Below are positions 19,815 to 27,440 of a stretch of DNA of 64,000 nt, one piece after another. Each line of letters begins with the position of its first letter. The first letter of the stretch is position 1. The stretch lies in assembly GCF_028864145.1 (NCBI RefSeq), contig NZ_JARBHJ010000006.1:1-64000 (forward strand), written 5' to 3'. Both the position numbers and the translations under genes were made by a program. Source of the DNA: Actinotignum schaalii (GTDB lineage: Bacteria > Actinomycetota > Actinomycetes > Actinomycetales > Actinomycetaceae). The notes beneath the pieces were generated by a model that did not search any database, was not told the origin of the DNA, and saw only the letters and a program-made list of their open reading frames with translations.

Positions 19815-20957
19815 ATGAGCGTTCCGAGCACTCCGGAAGAACTGGAAGCTGCCGCTACCACCCCCGCGCCCGCGGATGGCCTCGCCGGCCGGTTCGTTGT
19901 TCACCCGAATGAACACCCGGCCACCGAAGAGGAGATTAGCCAGGTGCTGGCCGGCCCCGGTTTCGGCCGCTACTTCACTGACCATATGGCCCGGGCAACG
20001 TGGACCGCGGAAGAGGGCTGGCATAACCATGCCATCGTGCCCTACGGCCCGCTCAGCCTGGACCCGGCCGGCGCGGTACTTCACTACGGCCAGGAAGTTT
20101 TTGAAGGTTTGAAAGCCTACCGGCATGCGGACGGTTCGCTGTGGCTGTTCCGACCCACCTACAACGGGGCGCGCCTGAACTTCTCCGGGCATCGCTTGGC
20201 GATTCCGGAACTGCCCGTGGATGATTTTGTGGCCTCGCTGGTGAACCTGGTGCGCCAGGATCGGCGCTGGGTGCCGGGCGCGGAGGGGGAATCGCTCTAC
20301 CTGCGGCCCTTCATTTTCGCCTCGGAGGCTTTCCTCGGGGTGCGTGCGGCTGCCGCGTACGAGTACATCGTGCTCGCGTCGCCAGCCGGGGCGTATTTCC
20401 CCAATGGTTTCCAGCCCATCAAGGTGTGGGTGGAGCCCGATTACCATCGCGCCGGCCCCGGAGGTATGGGCGCGGCGAAAACTGGCGGGAACTACGCGGC
20501 CTCGCTGCTGCCCAAGGTCACCGCAAGTGCGGCCGGGTACGATGAGGTTCTTTTCCTTGACGCCGCAACCGCCACGAACCTTGATGAACTGGGCGGGATG
20601 AACGTCTTTGTGGTGTACGCGGACGGCAGCGTGGCCACCCCGAAACTCACCGGCAATATCTTGCCCGGGAATACCCGTTCGTGCATTATGCAGCTGCTGC
20701 GCCGCGCCGGGGTTGAGGTGCGCGAAGATACTCTCGCTTTGCGTGATGTGGTGAGCGGTATTCAGGACGGGAACGTGGCAGAAATGTTCGCCTGCGGGAC
20801 CGCGGCCGTTGTGACCGCTATCGGCCAGCTCACCGGGGAGGACTTCAGCGTTGAGCTGCCCACCCACACCGTGGCCCAGCGGATTTACGAGGAGCTCACC
20901 GGCATCCAAAACGGTACCCGCGAAGATCCCTTTGGCTGGATGTACCGGATCGCCTAG
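19815..20957 (+). CDS. ilvE: Branched-chain amino acid aminotransferase
   Basis: A class IV PLP aminotransferase that makes Val, Leu and Ile from their keto acids with glutamate as donor. Motifs include HYGQEVFEGLKAYR, the PLP lysine in GAAKTGGNYAASL, and FLDAATATNLDELGGMNVF. It is of the longer (about 360-380 aa) actinobacterial type. It is co-transcribed with leuB from the palindrome-bearing promoter at 18665. Confidence 0.95.
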   Translation: MSVPSTPEELEAAATTPAPADGLAGRFVVHPNEHPATEEEISQVLAGPGFGRYFTDHMARATWTAEEGWHNHAIVPYGPLSLDPAGAVLHYGQEVFEGLKAYRHADGSLWLFRPTYNGARLNFSGHRLAIPELPVDDFVASLVNLVRQDRRWVPGAEGESLYLRPFIFASEAFLGVRAAAAYEYIVLASPAGAYFPNGFQPIKVWVEPDYHRAGPGGMGAAKTGGNYAASLLPKVTASAAGYDEVLFLDAATATNLDELGGMNVFVVYADGSVATPKLTGNILPGNTRSCIMQLLRRAGVEVREDTLALRDVVSGIQDGNVAEMFACGTAAVVTAIGQLTGEDFSVELPTHTVAQRIYEELTGIQNGTREDPFGWMYRIA

Positions 20958-21015
20958 CGGGGTTGGGCGGCGTTACGCGCGCGGCGCTGGGGTGAGCGAC
21001 GCCCGCGGGTTTGGG

Positions 21016-22023
21016 CTAGTTCGTTTTGTGCGTCTGGGCTCGATACTGGCGCGGCGGCGGGACGAGGAAACATCCGGCACCAGCGGCTACCGTCACGGTG
21101 AGCGGAGTGGGGAAGAGGTCTTCGCCATCGACCGCCGGAATAAGGTCGGGCATCTCCAGGCGAACACTGTTTACCTGGATTTGAGTGACGATATCTTGCA
21201 GTTTGGAGAAATCTCCGGTGTAGATATTGCGGAGGTTGCGAGCCGCGGTGCGGCGCGATACCGGGCTGACGACGGTAAGTGCCAGCTTGCCGTCACGCGG
21301 ATCCGCGTGCGAGCACATTCGGATCCCGCCTCCGTAACTGCTGGTATTGCCAACCGCGCACAGGGTAGCTTCTAGGGTGAAGGGTTCGCCGCCGTCGATG
21401 CTCAAGGTGAGTGGGGCGGTGCGCATGGCTGCTACTTCGGCAAGAACCGCGAGGAAATAGGCGGCCGAACCTCCTGGCCACCGGATCTGCTTCGCCCGCG
21501 CGTTAATGCGGGTATCGATACCCGCGGCGAGGATTGAGGCGAAATAGCGGCGCTCGGGTTGGGAAACACCGTTTACTTCGCGGGTGGCTAGGCCAAGGTC
21601 TGTCATCACGGTATACCCGGATGCGATGACCCGGGCCGCTGCGCGCACATCGAGGGGAATACCCAGGCCGCGCGCAATATCGTTCCCGGTTCCTCCCGCG
21701 ACTAAGCCGAGCGGCTTGCCGGTACCGGCCTGCTCCTGCACGATGAGATTCGCCAGTCCGTCCCCACCGCAGGTCACCAGGGCATCAATGTCTGGATCGG
21801 CCAGTGCTGCCCTGGCGTTCTTACGAGTTTCCGCGACGGTGGTGGCGTAGTTTCCTACCACATCAACGCCATGTTTGAGCAGCTCGGCTGTGATATGGGC
21901 AGCTAGAGAAGTGGCGCGGCCCTTTCCCGCGGTCGGGTTGGTGAGAAGAACGACGCGGCGGATCTGGCGCCGCCCCTCCGGATAGCCGTTGTGCTGGTGC
22001 TGTTGCGCCGCAGAATCTGACAT
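21016..22023 (-). CDS. Diacylglycerol/lipid kinase (YegS/DagK family)
   Basis: A cytosolic or membrane-associated lipid kinase of about 335 aa. The catalytic-domain motifs are LLTNPTAGKGRA, the glycine-rich nucleotide site VTCGGDGLANLI and VAGGTGNDIARGLGI; the C-terminal DAGK_cat-associated domain ends with IPAVDGEDLFPTPLTV. In actinobacteria such enzymes phosphorylate diacylglycerol for phospholipid recycling. ATG 22023 is preceded by AGAGGG; the frame from 22104 adds a non-conserved extension. Convergent with ilvE. Confidence 0.88.
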   Translation of the reverse strand: MSDSAAQQHQHNGYPEGRRQIRRVVLLTNPTAGKGRATSLAAHITAELLKHGVDVVGNYATTVAETRKNARAALADPDIDALVTCGGDGLANLIVQEQAGTGKPLGLVAGGTGNDIARGLGIPLDVRAAARVIASGYTVMTDLGLATREVNGVSQPERRYFASILAAGIDTRINARAKQIRWPGGSAAYFLAVLAEVAAMRTAPLTLSIDGGEPFTLEATLCAVGNTSSYGGGIRMCSHADPRDGKLALTVVSPVSRRTAARNLRNIYTGDFSKLQDIVTQIQVNSVRLEMPDLIPAVDGEDLFPTPLTVTVAAGAGCFLVPPPRQYRAQTHKTN

Positions 22024-22182
22024 AGTGGCAAGCCCTCTTTCCCTCGGTGGTGGTGGCGCGCTCCGAGCCTCATAATTCCCTGCCGGGGCCGCGCCCGAAA
22101 ACACCGCTCACAGGTGAGCACTGTTCCCTCATCGTAACCGAGCTACGGAACGGGCGCGCTCGGTGTCCGCTAGGCTGGCGGT

Positions 22183-23172
22183 ATGGCAATGACGTATCGC
22201 TCGGTAGGGAAGTCGGGCCTGATGGTGTCCGCCGTCGGCATCGGTGGTAATAATTTTGGCCGCGCCCATACGCAAACCGAAACACAAGAAGGCACGGATG
22301 CGGTTGTGCGCGCGGCGCTCGAAGAAGGAATCACCACCTTTGATCTTGCCGACGTGTACGGCAAAGAGCCGGGGCTTTCGGAAACCATGTTCGGAAAGGC
22401 GCTGCGGGAAGTGGGGGAGCGGGCCCGCGACGTCGTCGTTATAACAAAATTTGGTATGGATATGCAGGGGCGTAACGGCGCTGATTACGGGGCGCGCGGT
22501 TCACGGCGCTACGTGACGCGGGCCTTGGAGGCATCCTTGCGGCGGCTCGGCGTGGAGGCGATTGACCTGTATTTTTATCACACGCCGGATGGGGTGACGC
22601 CGCCCGAGGAGACGCTCGGGGCGCTTTCGGACGCGGTGCGGGCGGGTAAAATTCGGTATTACGCGACGTCGAACCATGCCGGGTGGCAGCTTGCTGACGC
22701 TTCGCATTTGGCGGCTGTTCGGGGGTTTGTGGGCCCGATTGCTACCGAGTCGCATTACAACTTGATTGACCGACGCGCGGAACTCGAGGTGGTGCCGGCG
22801 GCGCAGCGCTTTGGCCTGGGGATCTTCCCGTACTTCCCGTTGGCGAACGGATTGCTGACGGGCAAGTATCGGCGGGGTGAGGCGCCGCAGGGTTCGCGGA
22901 TTGCGCACTCTAAGGCGGCGTTGCTCGAATCCACGGACTGGGATCAGATCGAGGATTTTGTTGCGTTTGCGCAGGCGCGCGGCTTGACGCCGGTGCAGGT
23001 GGCGATGTCGTGGTTGGCCTCGCGGCCGTGCGTGGCATCCGTTATTGCCGGTGCGACGACGCCGCAGCAAGTCCGCCAGAATGCAGCCTCCCTGGTGTGG
23101 GAGCCGAGCAGCGCGGACTTAACTGAGCTCGACGCAATCTTCCCGCCGCCGGAGAAAGTGGCGTTGTTCTAG
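22183..23172 (+). CDS. Aldo/keto reductase
   Basis: A 329-aa NADPH-dependent oxidoreductase with the (beta/alpha)8 fold. The catalytic tetrad can be placed: Asp and Tyr in FDLADVYG, Lys in VVITKFG, and His in DLYFYHTPD. The C-terminal cofactor site is in VASVIAGATTPQQVRQNA. Closest in pattern to the YhdN/Tas-like group; substrate unknown. A -10 box TAGGCT (22171-22176) lies 6 nt from ATG 22183, i.e. a leaderless promoter. It is the last ordinary chromosomal gene before the CRISPR region. Confidence 0.9.
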   Translation: MAMTYRSVGKSGLMVSAVGIGGNNFGRAHTQTETQEGTDAVVRAALEEGITTFDLADVYGKEPGLSETMFGKALREVGERARDVVVITKFGMDMQGRNGADYGARGSRRYVTRALEASLRRLGVEAIDLYFYHTPDGVTPPEETLGALSDAVRAGKIRYYATSNHAGWQLADASHLAAVRGFVGPIATESHYNLIDRRAELEVVPAAQRFGLGIFPYFPLANGLLTGKYRRGEAPQGSRIAHSKAALLESTDWDQIEDFVAFAQARGLTPVQVAMSWLASRPCVASVIAGATTPQQVRQNAASLVWEPSSADLTELDAIFPPPEKVALF

Positions 23173-23254
23173 GGCTTGTGGGGGTGGCCGTCGGGCTTGG
23201 AAGATTGACAGAAGTTCTCATGTGTGTTGGTTTTCCAGGTTCGCCTCCATCGAC

Positions 23255-23260
23255 TAGGCT
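23255..23260 (+). promoter_or_regulatory. -10 box for mini-CRISPR B RNA
   Basis: TAGGCT lies 11 nt before degenerate repeat 1, so an RNA starting about 7 nt downstream would begin just ahead of the first repeat hairpin. The same hexamer serves the aldo/keto reductase (22171) and the equivalent site of mini-CRISPR A (31772). I see no convincing -35 box. Confidence 0.45.
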
Positions 23261-23271
23261 CGTAGCGAGCG

Positions 23272-23355
23272 GTTTTCCACGCTAAGGCGTGGGTAGGTCA
23301 AGGTTTGATGCATTGCCTAGGTGGGCCGTTTTCCCCGTGTAAGCGGGGGTAACAG
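23272..23355 (+). CRISPR. Mini-CRISPR B (two degenerate repeats, one spacer)
   Basis: Degenerate repeat 1 is at 23272-23299, a 27-nt spacer at 23301-23327 and degenerate repeat 2 at 23328-23355, in the opposite strand sense to the main array. Each repeat matches the array repeat (read on the minus strand) at about 18-20 of 28 positions. Both keep the Cas6-type stem: CCACGC-TAAG-GCGTGG (with a compensating C:G to A:T change) and CCCCGT-GTAA-GCGGGG. The first 15 nt of the spacer match the downstream promoter at 23425-23439: position 1 and positions 3-11 and 13-14 agree. The target is preceded by GAC. I infer a crRNA-like guide that directs Cascade to repress its neighbour, as in CreTA/CreR systems. 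Confidence 0.8.
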
Positions 23356-23421
23356 TGTTTGCTGGCCTATAATTCTTTCCCTTGCGTCGAAATATGCAGA
23401 CGCGAGAAAAGATATTATATG

Positions 23422-23464
23422 GACATGTTTGATGCTTTTACACCTGATAATCATCTGGTAGTCT
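23422..23464 (+). promoter_or_regulatory. Promoter of the mini-ORF, target of mini-CRISPR B
   Basis: The putative PAM GAC is at 23422-23424 and the spacer-matching target starts at 23425 (ATGTTTGATGC). A -35-like TTTACA at 23437-23442 and a -10 box TAGTCT at 23459-23464 are 16 bp apart. The position of target, -35 and -10 is the same as in the cse1 promoter within 1 nt. Cascade bound here would cover the -35 region. Confidence 0.7.
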
Positions 23465-23489
23465 TGTTGTATCTCAAAGGAGAGAAAGC

Positions 23490-23501
23490 ATGGAAAAGTG
23501 A
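23490..23501 (+). CDS. Three-codon mini-ORF (M-E-K) behind a strong ribosome site
   Basis: ATG-GAA-AAG-TGA follows AAAGGAGAG (23476-23484) with good spacing. The first bases equal the start of cse1 (32007), but a stop codon follows codon 3. Known CreT toxins are small RNAs with a strong Shine-Dalgarno sequence and a minimal ORF, whose promoter is repressed by a CreA guide with Cascade. This fits that layout; toxicity is untested. The alternative is a dead truncated cse1 start. Confidence 0.4.
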   Translation: MEK

Positions 23502-23547
23502 AGTGATCCAGGTTTCTTCCTTTTGAGTAGATAAGGACATCTGGATT

Positions 23548-23865
23548 ATGTCGAAGAAATTTGATCAGGAAACTAAGAACCGTGTTATCCGCCTTGTTGA
23601 GAAGCGGATCCTCGCCGAGGGGATATCTTTACAAGATGCGTGCAGGGTCGTAGCGTCCAAACATGACGTTTCCTGGCATACGGCCCGCCGATGGGTTCAG
23701 CAAGCCCGTAAGAACGGGCCGGTTAGGCGGGCGGAAGAAGACGTGCTCGCAGAGAACATGCGGTTGCGCCGGGAGAACCAGGAACTCCGCGACGTTAATG
23801 AACTCCTGAAAGCCGCGTCGGCCTTTTTTGCGTGTCAAGCAGGCCACCCACATCAGACATTGTGA
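23548..23865 (+). pseudogene. IS3-family transposase OrfA, element fragment
   Basis: The 105-aa product is an IS3-type OrfA. It has an N-terminal helix-turn-helix (about residues 8-55, with WHTARRWVQQA), then a leucine-zipper-like coiled coil (ENMRLRRENQELRDVNELLKAAS). The typical AFFA end follows and then an abnormal tail. The T6 run in the last codons is where an OrfA-OrfB frameshift would occur, but no OrfB follows, so the element is truncated and cannot transpose alone. It lies 47 nt after the mini-ORF. It may have mediated the duplication that placed mini-CRISPR B here. Confidence 0.75.
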
Positions 23866-23988
23866 GTGACGGCCAGGAAGATCCTCACGCTAGAAGTCTC
23901 CGGTGAGTTGGGGACCACATTCACTGTTGAATTTCCGTCACATTGCTGGGACTTGAACATTCGGGGTTTCCCACGCAAGACTCGGATC

Positions 23989-24195
23989 ATGAGTAACCGT
24001 GATAAGCGCGAAAAACAACGTTTGCATCGAAGCGCAGACACGGCCGAAGCTAAAATGAAACGTTTAGAACAGCGGCGCGAAAAAGGACTCGCAGCTAAAG
24101 ATGCCGAGATCGTGAGGCTGGAAAAGGCAGGTGAGGTGTTAGCGAGAGCTGTTGTCTCTGCTTATCTCTTCTCCGAAAAACACGGAAATGGTTAG
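23989..24195 (+). CDS. Small charged coiled-coil protein, unknown
   Basis: A possible 68-aa ORF, from MSNRDKREKQRLHRS to FSEKHGNG. It is rich in Lys, Arg, Glu and Ala with heptad-like spacing, so mostly helical. I do not recognise a family. It lies between the IS3 fragment and the CRISPR array and has no clear ribosome site. The same frame is open from a GTG at 23866, in which case the product would be 109 aa. It may be non-coding or the remnant of another mobile element. Confidence 0.3.
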   Translation: MSNRDKREKQRLHRSADTAEAKMKRLEQRREKGLAAKDAEIVRLEKAGEVLARAVVSAYLFSEKHGNG

Positions 24196-24291
24196 TCGGG
24201 TCGGTCAGTGTCATGGTGATATTGCGATGCATGGTGGTGACAATCGCGGAGCTCTTCCATCGGTGACTCGCCAAATGCTGGTGTGGCCATA

Positions 24292-26821
24292 GGATTGCCC
24301 CCGCTCGCGCGGGGAAGAGATAGTCTGCTCCGGCTTGGCCTCAACAACCTTGGAATTACCCCCGCTCGCGCGGGGAAGAGCAGAGACCACCATTTGCCCC
24401 ATCGACCCTTCAGGAATTACCCCCGCTCGCGCGGGGAAGAGCGCCGACCGAACTGCCCGCCACTGTGGACACGGGAATTACCCCCGCTCGCGCGGGGAAG
24501 AGAATACCCGGGGCAAGCACCTCCACATTTTCAGGGAATTACCCCCGCTCGCGCGGGGAAGAGAATACCCGGGGCAAGCACCTCCACATTTTCAGGGAAT
24601 TACCCCCGCTCGCGCGGGGAAGAGTCAACAGCGCAGCGTTCAATATTGCGCAGCTTGGAATTACCCCTGCTCGCGCGGGGAAGAGACCAGATCCAGGCCC
24701 TTCTTTTGCGAAAGCGGGGAATTACCCCCGCTCGCGCGGGGAAGAGGAACTTGGTGTCAGGGGAGGGTATCCATGCGTGGAATTACCCCCGCTCGCGCGG
24801 GGAAGAGACGCCATGACGACGGAACGCAGGCGACACCGCGGAATTACCCCCGCTCGCGCGGGGAAGAGTCCTACCCTCGGCCCTGTCGTAGGTAAGGTTA
24901 GGAATTACCCCCGCTCGCGCGGGGAAGAGAATACGCCACCACACAACTAGCCGCCCCGGTAGGAATTACCCCCGCTCGCGCGGGGAAGAGGGCGCTCCTC
25001 CTCCCCTCTGGGGAGTGAAGAGGGAATTACCCCCGCTCGCGCGGGGAAGAGCTTTTATTGAAAATAATAAAAGCAGCGATGCTGGAATTACCCCCGCTCG
25101 CGCGGGGAAGAGAGCCATTTCTGATTATGGCCATTTTCGGCGAGGGAATTACCCCCGCTCGCGCGGGGAAGAGCCTCAAACTCCACCGCGAGATCATCCG
25201 GGGCGGGAATTACCCCCGCTCGCGCGGGGAAGAGAAGAGCAGCACCGGCGGGCTAATGCCCGGCTTAGAATTACCCCCGCTCGCGCGGGGAAGAGAAGAG
25301 CAGCACCGGCGGGCTAATGCCCGGCTTAGAATTACCCCCGCTCGCGCGGGGAAGAGTTCAGCCCCCGCGGGAACATACGCGCTCAAGTGGAATTACCCCC
25401 GCTCGCGCGGGGAAGAGTCTTTGAGCCCAGCGGCTTGGGCTTCTGCTTGGGAATTACCCCCGCTCGCGCGGGGAAGAGTATTGCGCGGAAGATCATGAAA
25501 CCATTTTCGAGGAATTACCCCCGCTCGCGCGGGGAAGAGCCGCTCCGGGGTGCGGGTATATTGAATTTCACGGAATTACCCCCGCTCGCGCGGGGAAGAG
25601 CTGCGCATTCCGCTCCGGCTCCGACCGCCCTCGGAATTACCCCCGCTCGCGCGGGGAAGAGCGGCAAGGGTTGCCGAATCGGTGCGCAGCGTGGGAATTA
25701 CCCCCGCTCGCGCGGGGAAGAGTGACGGTCGCGCTCCAATGCGCGCGGGTCGATGGAATTACCCCCGCTCGCGCGGGGAAGAGATCAGCAACGCGGGGGC
25801 GATTAGTAGGGCTGTGGAATTACCCCCGCTCGCGCGGGGAAGAGGACGGGACCCTTTCCCTTTCCCTGGAAGCAAAGGAATTACCCCCGCTCGCGCGGGG
25901 AAGAGGGGCTTTCAGGGCTTCTTTATATTCCTTGAGGGGAATTACCCCCGCTCGCGCGGGGAAGAGTAGGCTAGGCGCTGCGCATGAAACATGAGCGCGG
26001 AATTACCCCCGCTCGCGCGGGGAAGAGTACCCGTGATCTAGCAGCAGCGATTAGCGCATAGAATTACCCCCGCTCGCGCGGGGAAGAGGGCAGGCCGTGG
26101 CATATTCCTTGAAGCTAAGCGGAATTACCCCCGCTCGCGCGGGGAAGAGTGTGGGGGTCATGGACGGCTGAACGGCATAATGGAATTACCCCCGCTCGCG
26201 CGGGGAAGAGAGCACCCGAAAATCAGGAACACCCTCGAACTTGGAATTACCCCCGCTCGCGCGGGGAAGAGTCGGTCCGGTTTGCTACGGCGCAGGTGGC
26301 GCGGGGAATTACCCCCGCTCGCGCGGGGAAGAGGGGACTACTACTACAGCGACGTGTACCCCAGCGGAATTACCCCCGCTCGCGCGGGGAAGAGCATAGC
26401 TGGCTGCTTGCTGGATTTGCCACTGTGGAATTACCCCCGCTCGCGCGGGGAAGAGTCCCGCGTATCACGAGCTTTTGGATTCAAACCGGAATTACCCCCG
26501 CTCGCGCGGGGAAGAGACCCACACCCAAAATCTCTGCGAGCTCTGAGCGGAATTACCCCCGCTCGCGCGGGGAAGAGTATCCCGCAATGAATACGATGAG
26601 CTGGCTACCGGAATTACCCCCGCTCGCGCGGGGAAGAGAATGCCTGGAAGATGATGAAGAGATGACGGCAGGAATTACCCCCGCTCGCGCGGGGAAGAGC
26701 GGCTTTCATGCTCGGTAGCTTGGGTTTCGGGGGAATTACCCCCGCTCGCGCGGGGAAGAGGGTCAAGGCTGTTTATAATCCGGGCTTCGAGGGGAATTAC
26801 CCCCGCTCGCGCGGGGAAGAG
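24292..26821 (-). CRISPR. Type I-E CRISPR array, 42 repeats and 41 spacers
   Basis: Repeats of 29 bp recur every 61 bp (62 bp in one or two units), with 32-33 bp spacers. On the plus strand each repeat reads GGAATTACCCCCGCT, CGCGCGGGGAAGAG. The reverse complement (CTCTTCCCCGCGC, GAGCGGGGGTAATTCC) has the standard I-E orientation, with stem CCCCGC-GCGA-GCGGGG. The array is therefore transcribed leftward, from the leader next to cas2. The leftmost repeat (24292-24319) is one base short and has GGATTG, as expected of an old trailer-end repeat; repeat 7 has one C to T change. Two spacers occur twice in adjacent units: 24503-24533 with 24564-24594, and 25235-25266 with 25296-25327. No other spacer identity was noticed by eye. 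Confidence 0.98.
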
Positions 26822-26953
26822 ATTGCCTGACCTGGTTGTTTATCGGCGGCGGACCCGGAAATCGCAATGGAACAGAGTTCCAGATTTGCGGCTCGCCGGG
26901 AGATACGCCGATTCGCCGAGCGTAACAACCACGTTAGTTCCCACCTCTTAAAT
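26822..26953 (-). promoter_or_regulatory. CRISPR leader
   Basis: The 132 bp between the leader-proximal repeat and the cas2 stop codon. Integration of new spacers and the array promoter should lie here. GGTTGTT (26834-26840) and AACAACC (26924-26930) are inverted copies that bracket most of the leader, and GGAACAGAGTTCC forms a small hairpin inside. No confident promoter was identified. Confidence 0.7.
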
Positions 26954-27430
26954 TTAGCTTATTCCGGCATGCCTATCTTCATCGGACACAGGCTCGTGCC
27001 CCCGATTATCCCGTTTGGCTATAGTGACCGTGCGCTTGCGAACCCGGCTCCTCCGTTCGCGATGAATCGGCGCATTGCTAACCGAATCAGGAGAGCTGAG
27101 CGAAGCACCTGGCAGATCGACATCATCCGGTTCCACACCAACTGCGTCCTCCGCACCCGTCCCGATAACCAGCATGCCATCCAGATCAAGGACAGGACGA
27201 CTGCCACTTCCCGTGCTGCGTAGCGCGAAGCCTTGCTCACGGGCGGCGTCGTTATAAATAAGAGTGAGACTGCCGGAACCAGCGGCGGATACCGCGCGTT
27301 CCCACAAATTGTCCCGCACCCGCGCGGAAACAACGCCCACGTACAATCCGGTGGTGACCTCGGAAAGAAACCTGCTCAAGTATCCGCGCAGGTGATCTGG
27401 GATGGCGACCGCATTAACAACAACGAACAA
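26954..27430 (-). CDS. cas2: CRISPR adaptation endonuclease Cas2 (type I-E)
   Basis: The structural partner of Cas1 in spacer capture. The N-terminal ferredoxin-like domain is clear: FVVVNAVAIPDHLRGYLSRF, then GLYVGVVSARVRDNLWE and SLTLIYND. The I-E family is usually 90-115 aa; this one is about 158 aa because of a tail of roughly 60 residues, acidic then basic, without the DnaQ exonuclease motif seen in some fusions. Start: TTG 27430, 5 nt after AAGGAGG, which itself overlaps the cas1 stop codon (TAAGGAGG). GTG 27433 and an upstream in-frame TTG 27472 are less likely. Last gene of cas6e-cas3-cas1-cas2. Confidence 0.93.
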   Translation of the reverse strand: MFVVVNAVAIPDHLRGYLSRFLSEVTTGLYVGVVSARVRDNLWERAVSAAGSGSLTLIYNDAAREQGFALRSTGSGSRPVLDLDGMLVIGTGAEDAVGVEPDDVDLPGASLSSPDSVSNAPIHRERRSRVRKRTVTIAKRDNRGHEPVSDEDRHAGIS

Positions 27431-27440
27431 CACAGCCTCC

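Larger units (their letters stand above)
23201..23505 (+). repeat. Diverged second copy of the cas6e-cse1 intergenic region
   Basis: This stretch aligns along most of its length with 31719-32016: the first codons of cas6e (reverse strand), its promoter region, two repeat-like hairpins and the start of cse1. The cas6e start codon is lost here (CAT became CAG at about 23235), and the cse1 copy stops after three codons. The hairpins, the spacer, the -10 boxes and the Shine-Dalgarno sequence are kept. Two blocks are nearly identical between copies: TCGACTAGGCTC followed by TAGCGAGCGG, and ATCTCAAAGGAGAG. Confidence 0.85.

Noticed and set aside
24283-26718. Several long plus-strand ORFs across the CRISPR array with recurring NYPRSRGEE, GITPARAGK and ELPPLARGR motifs
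   Set aside because: They are translations of the repeats in three frames and have no coding signal.
26867-27223. 118-aa plus-strand ORF over the leader and cas2
   Set aside because: Antisense to Cas2 and the leader, without family features.
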